Assembly: GCA_017629415.1 (NCBI GenBank)
Contig: JAGBXG010000179.1
Location: 1 to 6,149, forward strand
Source: Pseudomonadota bacterium
Lineage (GTDB): Bacteria > Myxococcota > Bradymonadia > UBA4248
Direction of reading: 5' to 3'
DNA: 6,149 bases
Shown here: one piece after another, positions 1 to 5,888 of the stretch
How positions within the stretch are numbered: the first letter of the stretch is position 1
How the letters are laid out: each line of letters starts with the position of its first letter
Notes under the pieces: model-generated
What the model was told of the DNA's origin: nothing
What the model saw: the letters and a program-made list of their open reading frames with translations, nothing else
The model's database searches: none
Translations under genes and position numbers: made by a program

Positions 1-1160
1 GCACCTGCGCCCATGGCAGATTCACAAGTGGCGTTGTTGAGGGCTGAGCCGTCACAGGCTTCGCTGCCATTGACAATGCCGTCGCCGCAGTATGTACAGG
101 CCGAGGCATCCAGAGTACAGCTTGTGCTGCAGCTGAGTGTACCGATGGCATCGGCTTTACCGGTCACGCTGGCGCAGGTGGCACCAGCAAGATCAGTTTG
201 ATCGCATTCTTCCGTGCCGTTGGCAAAACCGTCGCCGCAGACAGGTTCATCATCGGCGGCAAGACATGCATCGCTGATAACGGTGCAGTCGCTGTTGCAG
301 CTGAGATTACCGGTGGCGCCTTCGCCTTTATAGTCGGCACATGTCAGGGTGCCAAAATCGTTGGCATCGCATTCTTCTGAATTATTTTTGACTTTGTCGC
401 CGCAGAAAGGTTCAGCGACGCAAGCCGTTGTGTCATATTGGCATGTGCTGGGGTTGCACTTGAGTTCGCCTGTGGTGCCGGCAGCGATGTCAGCGCATGT
501 TTTGCCGCCAAGGTTGGAGCCGTCACAAAGTTCACCATCTGCAGTATCGATATTGCCGTCGCCGCAATAGCTGCCTTCGACAGGTGTGCAGCCGCTTCTG
601 TCAATGGAGATACAGTCGACGCAGCGCAGGTTGCCTTCCATTTGGGCACCGCCGGGTGCAGTACATGTCGCGCCATTAAACTGGGTGCCATCGCAGACTT
701 CGCCGGCATCAATAATGCCGTTGCCGCAAGTGGAGGGCAATGTACAGTTGGCTGTGGAAATCTGGCAGTTCTGGCATGTCAGTGCGCCTGTGGCGCCGGC
801 ACCCAAGACGCTGGCACATGTCATGGTGGTATCGGCAAACATATAGCCATCGCAAGGTTCAGCGCCATCGATGGTGTTGTTGCCGCAATAGGCGCCGCCG
901 ACAGCAGAGGACAGCGAGCATGTGCCTTGTGTCAGCTGGCATGTGTCGGAGCAGCCGGGTGTGCCGGAAGCCCAGGCTTGTGTGGGATCATAATAGCTGC
1001 ATGTCACACTTGCGATGGTGTCGCAAATTTCACCGACTTCACGAATGCCGTTGCCGCATGTTGCATTGTCTTTGTCTGGCCAGTTCTGGGCTTCATTACA
1101 TCCCAGCATTGCCGTTGCAGCCAATGTGCAGGCACAAATCAACAGAAACTTTTTATTCAT
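1..1160 (-). CDS. Cysteine-rich repeat lipoprotein (partial; C terminus beyond left edge)
   Basis: The minus-strand frame is open from an ATG at 1160 to the window edge, giving 386 codons without a stop. Residues 1-20 form a lipoprotein signal peptide: MNKK, a hydrophobic stretch, then AMLG before Cys21, a slightly atypical lipobox. The mature part is at least seven units of about 50 residues. Each opens with CG(N/D)-type motifs at roughly Cys35, 92, 145, 199, 253, 308 and 358, followed 8-12 residues later by ...CD(G) and by further cysteines. This resembles the Myxococcus cysteine-rich/DUF4215 repeat family of exported proteins. I infer a disulfide-bonded lipoprotein exposed at the outer membrane or cell surface; its ligand is unknown. 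There are two adjacent ATGs (1163 and 1160). AGGAG at 1170-1166 lies 2 nt from the first and 5 nt from the second, so I prefer 1160. The repeat count is a minimum because the gene is cut. Confidence 0.87.
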   Translation of the reverse strand, partial: MNKKFLLICACTLAATAMLGCNEAQNWPDKDNATCGNGIREVGEICDTIASVTCSYYDPTQAWASGTPGCSDTCQLTQGTCSLSSAVGGAYCGNNTIDGAEPCDGYMFADTTMTCASVLGAGATGALTCQNCQISTANCTLPSTCGNGIIDAGEVCDGTQFNGATCTAPGGAQMEGNLRCVDCISIDRSGCTPVEGSYCGDGNIDTADGELCDGSNLGGKTCADIAAGTTGELKCNPSTCQYDTTACVAEPFCGDKVKNNSEECDANDFGTLTCADYKGEGATGNLSCNSDCTVISDACLAADDEPVCGDGFANGTEECDQTDLAGATCASVTGKADAIGTLSCSTSCTLDASACTYCGDGIVNGSEACDGSALNNATCESAMGAG

Positions 1161-1165
1161 CATGA

Positions 1166-1170
1166 CTCCT
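1166..1170 (-). promoter_or_regulatory. Ribosome binding site of the lipoprotein gene
   Basis: On the minus strand AGGAG precedes the tandem ATGATG. The spacing of 5 nt to the second ATG versus 2 nt to the first favours the second as the start. Confidence 0.6.
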
Positions 1171-1227
1171 AAGTGGTGTGAGCTTTACGGATGAGAATGG
1201 TCTACTTCATAATCGTAAAGCTTCGAA

Positions 1228-1256
1228 ACTCTATGCTGCCGTTTAAGGAAGCGCAA
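1228..1256 (-). promoter_or_regulatory. Weak candidate promoter for the lipoprotein gene
   Basis: Reading the minus strand, TTGCGC (1256-1251) and TAGAGT (1233-1228) are separated by 17 nt, a sigma70-like arrangement with partial matches in both boxes. It would give a leader of about 60 nt. The match is poor and could be chance. Confidence 0.2.
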
Positions 1257-1451
1257 AAAAAGCATCGGCAATATATCAAAAAACGTGATACGAAAAAAAG
1301 AGATAAAACGGATAATATAATGTATGCTGATGTGGGTATGAGTGGGATATTGCTTGACGAATCCACAGGTTTCTCAGTAAGGACGCAGTGCCCTGAGATG
1401 AATAGGGCAGTGAATAGATAGAGATAGTCTGCATGATGCCGAATTGGGGCG

Positions 1452-1530
1452 TTGCGGGGCGGACAGCCCCGCAATGGGGGTAGGCGCGTATTTGCATTTC
1501 AAATAGAGCCGCAGGGGGCTCAGCCCCCTG
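1452..1530. repeat. Cluster of three perfect hairpins (REP-like palindromic element)
   Basis: There are three perfect inverted repeats in a row. TTGCGGGGC (1452-1460) pairs with GCCCCGCAA (1466-1474) around a 5-nt loop. TATTTG (1489-1494) pairs with CAAATA (1500-1505) around CATTT. CAGGGGGCT (1512-1520) pairs with AGCCCCCTG (1522-1530). None is followed by a T-run on either strand, so they are not ordinary intrinsic terminators. The compact cluster looks like an interspersed palindromic element, or a structured leader of the esterase mRNA. The last hairpin ends 36 nt before the esterase start codon. Confidence 0.6.
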
Positions 1531-1566
1531 AAACCCACAATAACGAGAGAAAAAAGGACGAACGAA

Positions 1567-2352
1567 ATGGGAAAAATCACAATCTATGATGATTTTTATT
1601 CGCCACTTGACAAGTTTAAACGCACAGTTCGCGTTTATACGCCAGATTCTTATGAAGAAAATAAAGATAAAAGATATCCTGTCATTTATATGACAGATGG
1701 TCAGAATGTTTTTGAGCATCCACGCAGCGCACGTCGTGATACCTGGCGTGTCAATGAGACACTTGATGCCATGTGGGCAGAGGGTACATTGCAGCGTGAG
1801 TGGATTGTATGTGCGATTGATCATGAGATTGACAGGTTTGGCGAGTATACGCCTTGGTATTATCCTGCTGCGTCTGTTTATGATCCCAAGGGTCGCAAAT
1901 TTTTGAACAATCTGACGGAATTTTTCATTCCTTGGATGAATGCGCGCTATCGTACGCTTGAAGGTCCTCAAAATACGGCGCTGATGGGGTCATCTCTGGG
2001 TGGTCTGATATCCCTGTTTTGCGGCCGCGAGCGTCCGGATGTCTTTGGACGTATCGGAGCTGTGTCACCGAGTGTGATGTGGGCCGATTATCGGACGTTC
2101 GAACATTGGAATTCAAAACAGGAATTCTGGACGAAAATTTATATTGATATGGGTTCGGAAGAACGCATCATGGTTCAGGATATTTTTATGGATTATGCGG
2201 CAGTTGTGGGCGATTTTTATCGTCATTTGCTGTCGATTGGATATGCCGAACATGAAGTTTATTTCTATGTCGATCCGGGCGGCGTGCATTCCGAGCAATG
2301 CTGGGCAGGGCGTTTTTCGCATATTGCCAAGACGCTGCTCAATGATGACTGA
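1567..2352 (+). CDS. Alpha/beta-hydrolase-fold esterase (putative esterase / CE1-like, PF00756 type)
   Basis: This is a complete 261-residue protein that should hydrolyse a carboxylic ester. It matches the esterase family containing enterochelin esterases and carbohydrate esterase family 1 along its whole length. Visible landmarks are YMTDGQNVF at 41-49; EYTPWYYP at 93-100; the nucleophile elbow GSSLGG at 141-146, with Ser143 as nucleophile; PDVFGRIGAVSPS at 157-169; IYIDMGSEE at 191-199, supplying the probable acid (Asp194 or Glu198); and GGVHSEQCW at 238-246, with catalytic His241. The triad therefore looks intact. No signal peptide or membrane segment is present, so it should be cytoplasmic. 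AAGGA with 8 nt to the ATG supports this start. It appears monocistronic, with its own spacer on both sides. Family membership is secure, but the substrate (acyl-sugar, siderophore, feruloyl or other ester) cannot be read from the sequence. Confidence 0.9.
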   Translation: MGKITIYDDFYSPLDKFKRTVRVYTPDSYEENKDKRYPVIYMTDGQNVFEHPRSARRDTWRVNETLDAMWAEGTLQREWIVCAIDHEIDRFGEYTPWYYPAASVYDPKGRKFLNNLTEFFIPWMNARYRTLEGPQNTALMGSSLGGLISLFCGRERPDVFGRIGAVSPSVMWADYRTFEHWNSKQEFWTKIYIDMGSEERIMVQDIFMDYAAVVGDFYRHLLSIGYAEHEVYFYVDPGGVHSEQCWAGRFSHIAKTLLNDD

Positions 2353-2367
2353 GGGTTGAGAGGTTTG

Positions 2368-2478
2368 GCGCTGGCTATGCCGGGCAAGCCGGCATACGCC
2401 TTGCGAGCGCTGGCTATGCCGGGCAAGCCGGCATACGCCTTGCGAGCGCTGGCTATGCCGGGCAAGCCGGCATACGCC
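2368..2478. repeat. Three tandem 39-bp palindromic repeats
   Basis: Two complete 39-bp units begin at 2368 and 2407, and a third unit of 33 bp begins at 2446. The copies are identical over the shared length. Each unit contains the perfect inverted repeat TATGCCGG / CCGGCATA around a GCAAG loop. The stem can be extended by three more pairs (GGC/GCC) across a one-base bulge. The array begins 16 nt after the esterase stop codon and lies ahead of the next terminator, so it would form three successive stem-loops in the 3' untranslated region. It resembles a small REP/BIME cluster. Because 39 is a multiple of three, it opens long spurious reading frames on the minus strand. Confidence 0.9.
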
Positions 2479-2483
2479 GCGCA

Positions 2484-2489
2484 TATAAT
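2484..2489 (+). promoter_or_regulatory. Isolated TATAAT box, possible promoter of a short transcript
   Basis: A perfect TATAAT lies directly after the tandem repeats and about 65 nt before an intrinsic terminator. No good -35 hexamer or extended -10 is present (the expected position reads GGCAAG), so promoter activity is doubtful. Confidence 0.2.
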
Positions 2490-2553
2490 TTGATGCTGAA
2501 GTAAACAAGTAAAACTAACTACGTGACAATCTGAATAAAGTGTTGTACTAGAT

Positions 2554-2576
2554 GCCGCCTTGAGGCGGCTTTTTTT
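2554..2576 (+). terminator. Intrinsic terminator after the esterase/repeat region
   Basis: GCCGCC (2554-2559), a TTGA loop and GGCGGC (2564-2569) are followed directly by seven T. This is a canonical Rho-independent terminator on the plus strand. It would end esterase transcription about 200 nt past the stop codon, after the tandem repeats. Confidence 0.85.
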
Positions 2577-2643
2577 ATAAAGACCGCGTGACATTTTTCT
2601 ACTGAGTTCGTGCGTGTTTTAACGCATCCCGGGTGTGTGATTC

Positions 2644-2649
2644 GGAGGA
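2644..2649 (+). promoter_or_regulatory. Strong ribosome binding site of the AgmX-like gene
   Basis: GGAGGA lies 4 nt before the ATG at 2654 and fixes that start. A small stem (TGCGT/ACGCA, 2611-2626) lies just upstream in the leader. Confidence 0.7.
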
Positions 2650-2653
2650 ATAG

Positions 2654-3592
2654 ATGGATTTTAAGAACAATGACAATGGCCTCTTTGGCGCAAGAAATGA
2701 GAACTCCGTACTGTTCTCGCTTGAAGACCTGAATTCGATTGATAATTCGAATAGCGATAATGCTGGCTCAGGTTTTGGCAGCTCTGGCGATGCGTCAGGT
2801 CTTATCAATCTTGATATGCTTTCGAAAATGGGAAGTTCTGCCGGCGCTGGCAGCGACGATGAAGATGGAAGCATCGGTGGTGTGGCCATGGAAAGCATGG
2901 TTTTCAACAAAGTCGTTGAAAAAAGAACAACCCGAAACTACGCTTTGATTATCGGTATTTGTGTCTTATTGCTCGCTGTGGCAGGCGGTTGTGCCTTCTT
3001 CTTTATTTCCAGCAGCAAAACCGAAAAATTAGAGGCCGAAAAAGCACTCGCTGCGGCTGAAGCCTCTGAAGAAGCTGAAAGAGCGGCCAATGAACGTGAA
3101 GTCGCCGAACTCAAAGCCCAGTTAGAAGCCATGAAAAAACAAAATTTGGATTCGGCTGAAGATAAGGCACGCCTTGAAGCCATGATCCAAAAACTTGAAG
3201 ATGCTGAAATGCAGGCAAAAGTTGCCGGCGGCGGCGATGAAGAAAAGAAAACAACAGCCGCTAAAAAACCATCCGGCACCACGGCTAAAGCTTCGGCTGG
3301 ATCCGCTCCCAAAGCAGCCAGCAGCGGAGGCGGCGCCGGAAAACCTGATCCCGAAAAGATTAGAGCTGCTCTTGGCGATGCCGCAAACAAAGCTAAAAAA
3401 TGCGGTAAAAATGGTACACTTCTCGTTCAAATGAACATTAATAGCAGCGGTTCCGCAAAAGGTGTTAAAGGCGTAAGCGGTACGTTCAAAGGTACCGCAA
3501 CAGAAAAATGCATTATCACTGTCGTTGAAAAACATCAGTTCCCGGCATTCTCCGGAAACGCTATCCCGGTTAAGTATAACTTCAAGCTCTAA
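2654..3592 (+). CDS. Single-span membrane protein with coiled coil and AgmX/PglI-type C-terminal domain
   Basis: This is a complete 312-residue protein. Residues 1-94 are acidic, Ser/Gly-rich and probably disordered, with two short hydrophobic motifs, ENSVLFSL (16-23) and SGLINLDML (48-56). RTTR at 91-94 precedes one transmembrane helix at about 96-119. Residues 121-190 are an Ala/Glu/Lys-rich coiled coil. Residues 191-233 are a low-complexity Lys/Ala/Gly/Ser linker. Residues 234-312 resemble the AgmX/PglI C-terminal domain of myxobacterial gliding-motility proteins, a TonB-C-like fold; Cys250 and Cys286 could form a disulfide. The positive residues before the helix suggest the N terminus is inside and the C-terminal domain is in the periplasm. 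I recall the N-terminal motif pair from related deltaproteobacterial proteins, where a zinc ribbon often precedes it; none is seen here. A role linking cytoplasm to cell envelope is inferred. The gene is monocistronic, with terminators on both sides. Confidence 0.85.
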   Translation: MDFKNNDNGLFGARNENSVLFSLEDLNSIDNSNSDNAGSGFGSSGDASGLINLDMLSKMGSSAGAGSDDEDGSIGGVAMESMVFNKVVEKRTTRNYALIIGICVLLLAVAGGCAFFFISSSKTEKLEAEKALAAAEASEEAERAANEREVAELKAQLEAMKKQNLDSAEDKARLEAMIQKLEDAEMQAKVAGGGDEEKKTTAAKKPSGTTAKASAGSAPKAASSGGGAGKPDPEKIRAALGDAANKAKKCGKNGTLLVQMNINSSGSAKGVKGVSGTFKGTATEKCIITVVEKHQFPAFSGNAIPVKYNFKL

Positions 3593-3610
3593 TCGAAAGT
3601 TTAATCTTAA

Positions 3611-3638
3611 AAAGCACGGTTTACGCCGTGCTTTTTTT
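3611..3638 (+). terminator. Intrinsic terminator of the AgmX-like gene
   Basis: AAAGCACGG (3611-3619) pairs with CCGTGCTTT (3626-3634) around a 6-nt loop and runs into seven T (3632-3638), starting 18 nt after the stop codon. The A-rich left arm could also let it work on the minus strand, although no minus-strand gene lies nearby. Confidence 0.92.
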
Positions 3639-3764
3639 GTATGGCCACGCTGGGAAAAACATGCCTCGGCGGGATGGACTGCTGTGATTTGAATCAATGA
3701 TTTTTTTGTAAATTCGTGTTATCTTTCTAAAGCGTTTGTCTGGCAGCAGCCTGAAGACGTAAGT

Positions 3765-3800
3765 ATGAAAAATCTCATTTGTCTGTGTGCACGGAATTGA
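3765..3800 (+). other. Possible 11-residue upstream ORF abutting the pseudokinase start
   Basis: ATG at 3765 opens a short frame (MKNLICLCARN) whose TGA stop at 3798-3800 ends one base before the ATG at 3802. The ribosome binding site ahead of it is weak (GAAG at 3753-3756). It could give translational coupling for a gene that itself has only a poor GGA ribosome site, or it may be chance. Confidence 0.2.
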
Positions 3801-3801
3801 T

Positions 3802-4758
3802 ATGGCCATTTGTCTGAATTGTAATCGAAAATCTGAAACGGTTGGGCAGCTTTGTTCTTGCGGCACCTGCTATATGGTTCACGATGAGCATGGCATGGAG
3901 CCGCTCAATTTATTGGGCAAGCTGATCGCCAATAAAATCATTCCGACAGCTGTTGTCAGCGTAGATAAAAGTACGATCAGTTATGAAGCATTTCAGCCTG
4001 CAATCGATCGTGTCGTGGGGCTGAGTATTTTGAAGCCAGAGTATTCGGCAAATCCGGATATTCGAGTGGCATTCCTTGATCTGGTTGATCGATGTGCCGG
4101 ATTGAAACAACAAAATACACCGACATTGCTTGAAGTGCTTGAACTGCCATCTGAAGGCGTACTCGCTATTACATCGGAAGTTTTTAAGGGCGAAAAGCTT
4201 TCTGATTATATGCGAAATAACCCATTAGATCCTGTGGGTCTGATGCATATTGTGCATCAGATCTTGCAGGCCGTAGCTGCCATGCATCGCAAGAATGTGC
4301 TTTTTCCACATCTTGGGATGGATAACATTCGTATTATGCGTTTGGGCGGTGATTCTGCATTTGTGACGGTTCGCGGTTTTGTCGAGTCCAATATCACCTG
4401 GCTTGGGGATTTAAACACACAGGCAACGGATGTTTTTTATATTGGACAGCTGGTATTGTCATTAATATGCGGCAAGCCTGTCGTGAATGCCAATCATATT
4501 GAGCTGCCGCCTGAACGTGCTTATTTGATGCCGATTGCACAGATATTTTTGCGCGCCGTTGCGCCCGTTGAACAGCGTTATGCGTCATGTATAGATATGC
4601 TTGAGGCATTTGAGACTGCTTTTGATTTGAATGCTCGCGAGGCGAAAAAGCCTGTGCTTTCGAATCAGTCTCAGGGGAATACAGCGCAGCGTCGTCAGAG
4701 TCCTGTGACATTCGAACAGATCATATGGATGCATCGTCCGCCTCAGCGTCAGGATTAA
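3802..4758 (+). CDS. Zinc-ribbon protein with a degenerate Ser/Thr-kinase fold (pseudokinase)
   Basis: This is a 318-residue protein. A zinc ribbon occupies residues 4-23 (Cys4, Cys7, Cys18, Cys20, Cys23). The rest follows the layout of bacterial PknB-like kinases. The beta-3 strand VVGLSILKPE (71-80) corresponds to VALKVLHPE. The stretch at 166-176 corresponds to HRDLKPENI. D210 in ATDVFYIG matches the helix-F Asp. PVEQRYASCIDMLEAFE (255-271) matches the C-lobe DPxxRYxSAxEMLxALE block. The catalytic residues are replaced: the ATP-binding Lys by Ser75, the helix-C Glu by Leu94, the HRD by FPH (168-170), and the DFG by GFV (192-194). I conclude it is a catalytically dead scaffold or regulator, probably cytoplasmic since no membrane helix is evident. 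ATG 3802 is preferred to an in-frame GTG at 3787 because GGA lies 6 nt upstream. It is the first gene of an operon with the following peptidase. Confidence 0.85.
   Translation: MAICLNCNRKSETVGQLCSCGTCYMVHDEHGMEPLNLLGKLIANKIIPTAVVSVDKSTISYEAFQPAIDRVVGLSILKPEYSANPDIRVAFLDLVDRCAGLKQQNTPTLLEVLELPSEGVLAITSEVFKGEKLSDYMRNNPLDPVGLMHIVHQILQAVAAMHRKNVLFPHLGMDNIRIMRLGGDSAFVTVRGFVESNITWLGDLNTQATDVFYIGQLVLSLICGKPVVNANHIELPPERAYLMPIAQIFLRAVAPVEQRYASCIDMLEAFETAFDLNAREAKKPVLSNQSQGNTAQRRQSPVTFEQIIWMHRPPQRQD
4751..4754 (+). promoter_or_regulatory. Ribosome binding site deciding the SprT-like start
   Basis: AGGA lies 6 nt before the ATG at 4761 and overlaps the last codons of the pseudokinase gene. The alternative ATG at 4725 has no comparable site. 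Confidence 0.6.
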
Positions 4759-4760
4759 GT

Positions 4761-5822
4761 ATGCGTCAGCCTCCGGAATACAGCCGTTTGTGGCGCGATA
4801 TTAACCGCGAGCTGTGGCGTGCTGCCGCTGATGACAAGCCGCCAAAGAGCTTTGTACGCGCGGAATTGTGGCGGCGAGTGGATCATGCTCGCGTGCTCGA
4901 AAAATCGGCAGCTATTAAAATGGCACGAAAAAAAACACCGCCTTGCGCCATTTTTAAAGCCTGTTTATGGCTGGTAGAAACAGGTGCTCTTTCTCCGCAA
5001 GGACCCGCACAGATGCCTTCGGAAAATGCTGCGGATCCGAAATTTGCTGCCAGACTGGAGCGTTTGCCGGAAGCTTGGCCGGGTGTCGAAATTGTGTCGG
5101 CAGACAATGACGAAAAATTTGCGGCGGATTCTGAACCTCAAGTCGATCATTTTCAGCTTTTTGTAAATGCTTTTGTTTATGCGGCTCAGGCTGCTAGAAA
5201 TGTCGGTTTGAATCCACACCAAATCGATTTTGAATTTGATTTTTCCCGCAATCGATGGTCAGCCGAAGGAACCGTTCAAAATCCCGTGATGCGGCTGAAA
5301 GTGAATTTCTTTTATATTTGTGCCAATCCCAAAATTTGGAACGCCATTTTTGAAGCAGTTGTGCACAGTCATCTGCCATCAAAACGTATGGCAGAACGGT
5401 ATGCCCATTCGACTGAAGCTCAGGCAATGCTGGCCATTTATACGGATATTACACCGTCACAAACGCAGGATGTCTACGATTTGTCAGCGATGTTCGATGC
5501 GCTGAATGCGGAATATTTTAACGGTCAGATTCCGAAACCGCTGCTGGCCTGGACAACACGCGCGAATTATCGCACCCTTGGCACGTATAATTTTCATTGG
5601 AATATCATTACCATCTCGCGAATCATGAATGACCCGAGAGTGCCTGAAATTGCAGTGCGCTTTGTGCTGTACCATGAGATGCTGCACATTCGTCATGGTG
5701 CAAGACGCGTGAATGGACGTTTTATGGCGCACACGCCGGAGTTTCAGGCTGACGAAAAAAGATTTGAGGGCTGGGAAGAAGCCAATCGGATTCACCAAAA
5801 ACTGCGTGAACTGGTTCAATAA
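4761..5822 (+). CDS. SprT-like zinc metallopeptidase
   Basis: This is a 353-residue protein counted from ATG 4761. The C-terminal part, about 240-335, is a SprT-like domain: YDLSAMFDALNAEYFNGQI (239-257) is its typical opening, then HEMLH (305-309) is the HExxH zinc site with Glu306 catalytic, and His324 in AHTPEF is the likely third zinc ligand. All metal-binding residues are present, so it should be active. SprT/Spartan relatives are best known for cleaving proteins crosslinked to DNA, but many bacterial members have no known role. Residues 1-235 are a long N-terminal region with a basic, helical start (residues 1-60) and no signal peptide, indicating a cytoplasmic enzyme. An upstream in-frame ATG at 4725 would add 12 residues and overlap the previous gene. 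ATG 4761, just 2 nt past the pseudokinase stop, has the better ribosome site and implies translational coupling. The physiological substrate is unknown. Confidence 0.9.
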   Translation: MRQPPEYSRLWRDINRELWRAAADDKPPKSFVRAELWRRVDHARVLEKSAAIKMARKKTPPCAIFKACLWLVETGALSPQGPAQMPSENAADPKFAARLERLPEAWPGVEIVSADNDEKFAADSEPQVDHFQLFVNAFVYAAQAARNVGLNPHQIDFEFDFSRNRWSAEGTVQNPVMRLKVNFFYICANPKIWNAIFEAVVHSHLPSKRMAERYAHSTEAQAMLAIYTDITPSQTQDVYDLSAMFDALNAEYFNGQIPKPLLAWTTRANYRTLGTYNFHWNIITISRIMNDPRVPEIAVRFVLYHEMLHIRHGARRVNGRFMAHTPEFQADEKRFEGWEEANRIHQKLRELVQ

Positions 5823-5826
5823 ACGC

Positions 5827-5865
5827 AAGCATCCCTTTTTGCTCGACAGAAGGGCGTGCTTTCTT
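5827..5865 (+). terminator. Probable terminator of the pseudokinase/peptidase operon
   Basis: AAGCATCCCTT (5827-5837) can pair with AAGGGCGTGCTT (5850-5861) with a one-base bulge and a G-T pair, followed by a short interrupted T tract (TTTCTT, 5860-5865). It starts 4 nt after the stop codon. The weak T tract makes it less certain than the two upstream terminators. Confidence 0.45.
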
Positions 5866-5888
5866 CGTCAGGTTCGACCTCACCCCAT

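Larger units (their letters stand above)
1164..1566. other. Divergent intergenic spacer of about 400 bp without a supported gene
   Basis: This spacer separates the leftward lipoprotein gene from the rightward esterase gene and must hold both promoters. Its first half is AT-rich and contains a consensus TATAAT on the plus strand at 1316-1321, but no convincing -35 box lies about 17 nt upstream of it. The second half is GC-rich and holds three consecutive hairpins (1452-1530, listed separately). A 76-codon plus frame at 1191-1421 has no ribosome binding site and no recognisable protein character, so I do not call it. Confidence 0.6.

Noticed and set aside
438..1172. Plus-strand 244-codon frame rich in Ala and Cys
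   Set aside because: It is antisense to the cysteine-rich lipoprotein gene, whose repetitive TGC/GGC/GCC codons keep the opposite strand open. It has no ribosome site and the composition is that of a shadow.
1191..1421. Plus-strand 76-codon frame in the divergent spacer
   Set aside because: No Shine-Dalgarno sequence; Lys/Arg-rich content reflects A-rich DNA in a promoter region.
1276..1971. Minus-strand 231-codon frame
   Set aside because: It overlaps the well-supported esterase in antisense and runs through the hairpin cluster. It has no family resemblance.
2368..2478. CRISPR array
   Set aside because: The 39-bp units are directly adjacent with no variable spacers, and no cas gene is nearby.
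2113..2594. Minus-strand frames with 13-residue peptide repeats
   Set aside because: The peptide repeats simply translate the 39-bp palindromic array; the frames extend into the antisense of the esterase.
3689..3722. TTGAAT ... TGTTAT as a sigma70 promoter for the pseudokinase operon
   Set aside because: The spacing is 22 nt, too long for a standard promoter; no better pair was found in the spacer.
3787..3801. GTG start at 3787 for the pseudokinase
   Set aside because: It adds only five residues (MHGID), has no ribosome site, and the ATG at 3802 directly precedes the zinc ribbon with GGA at a suitable distance.
4725..4760. ATG at 4725 as start of the SprT-like gene
   Set aside because: It would overlap the pseudokinase by 34 nt with a Ser/Ala-rich leader and no ribosome site; ATG 4761 has AGGA at 6 nt.
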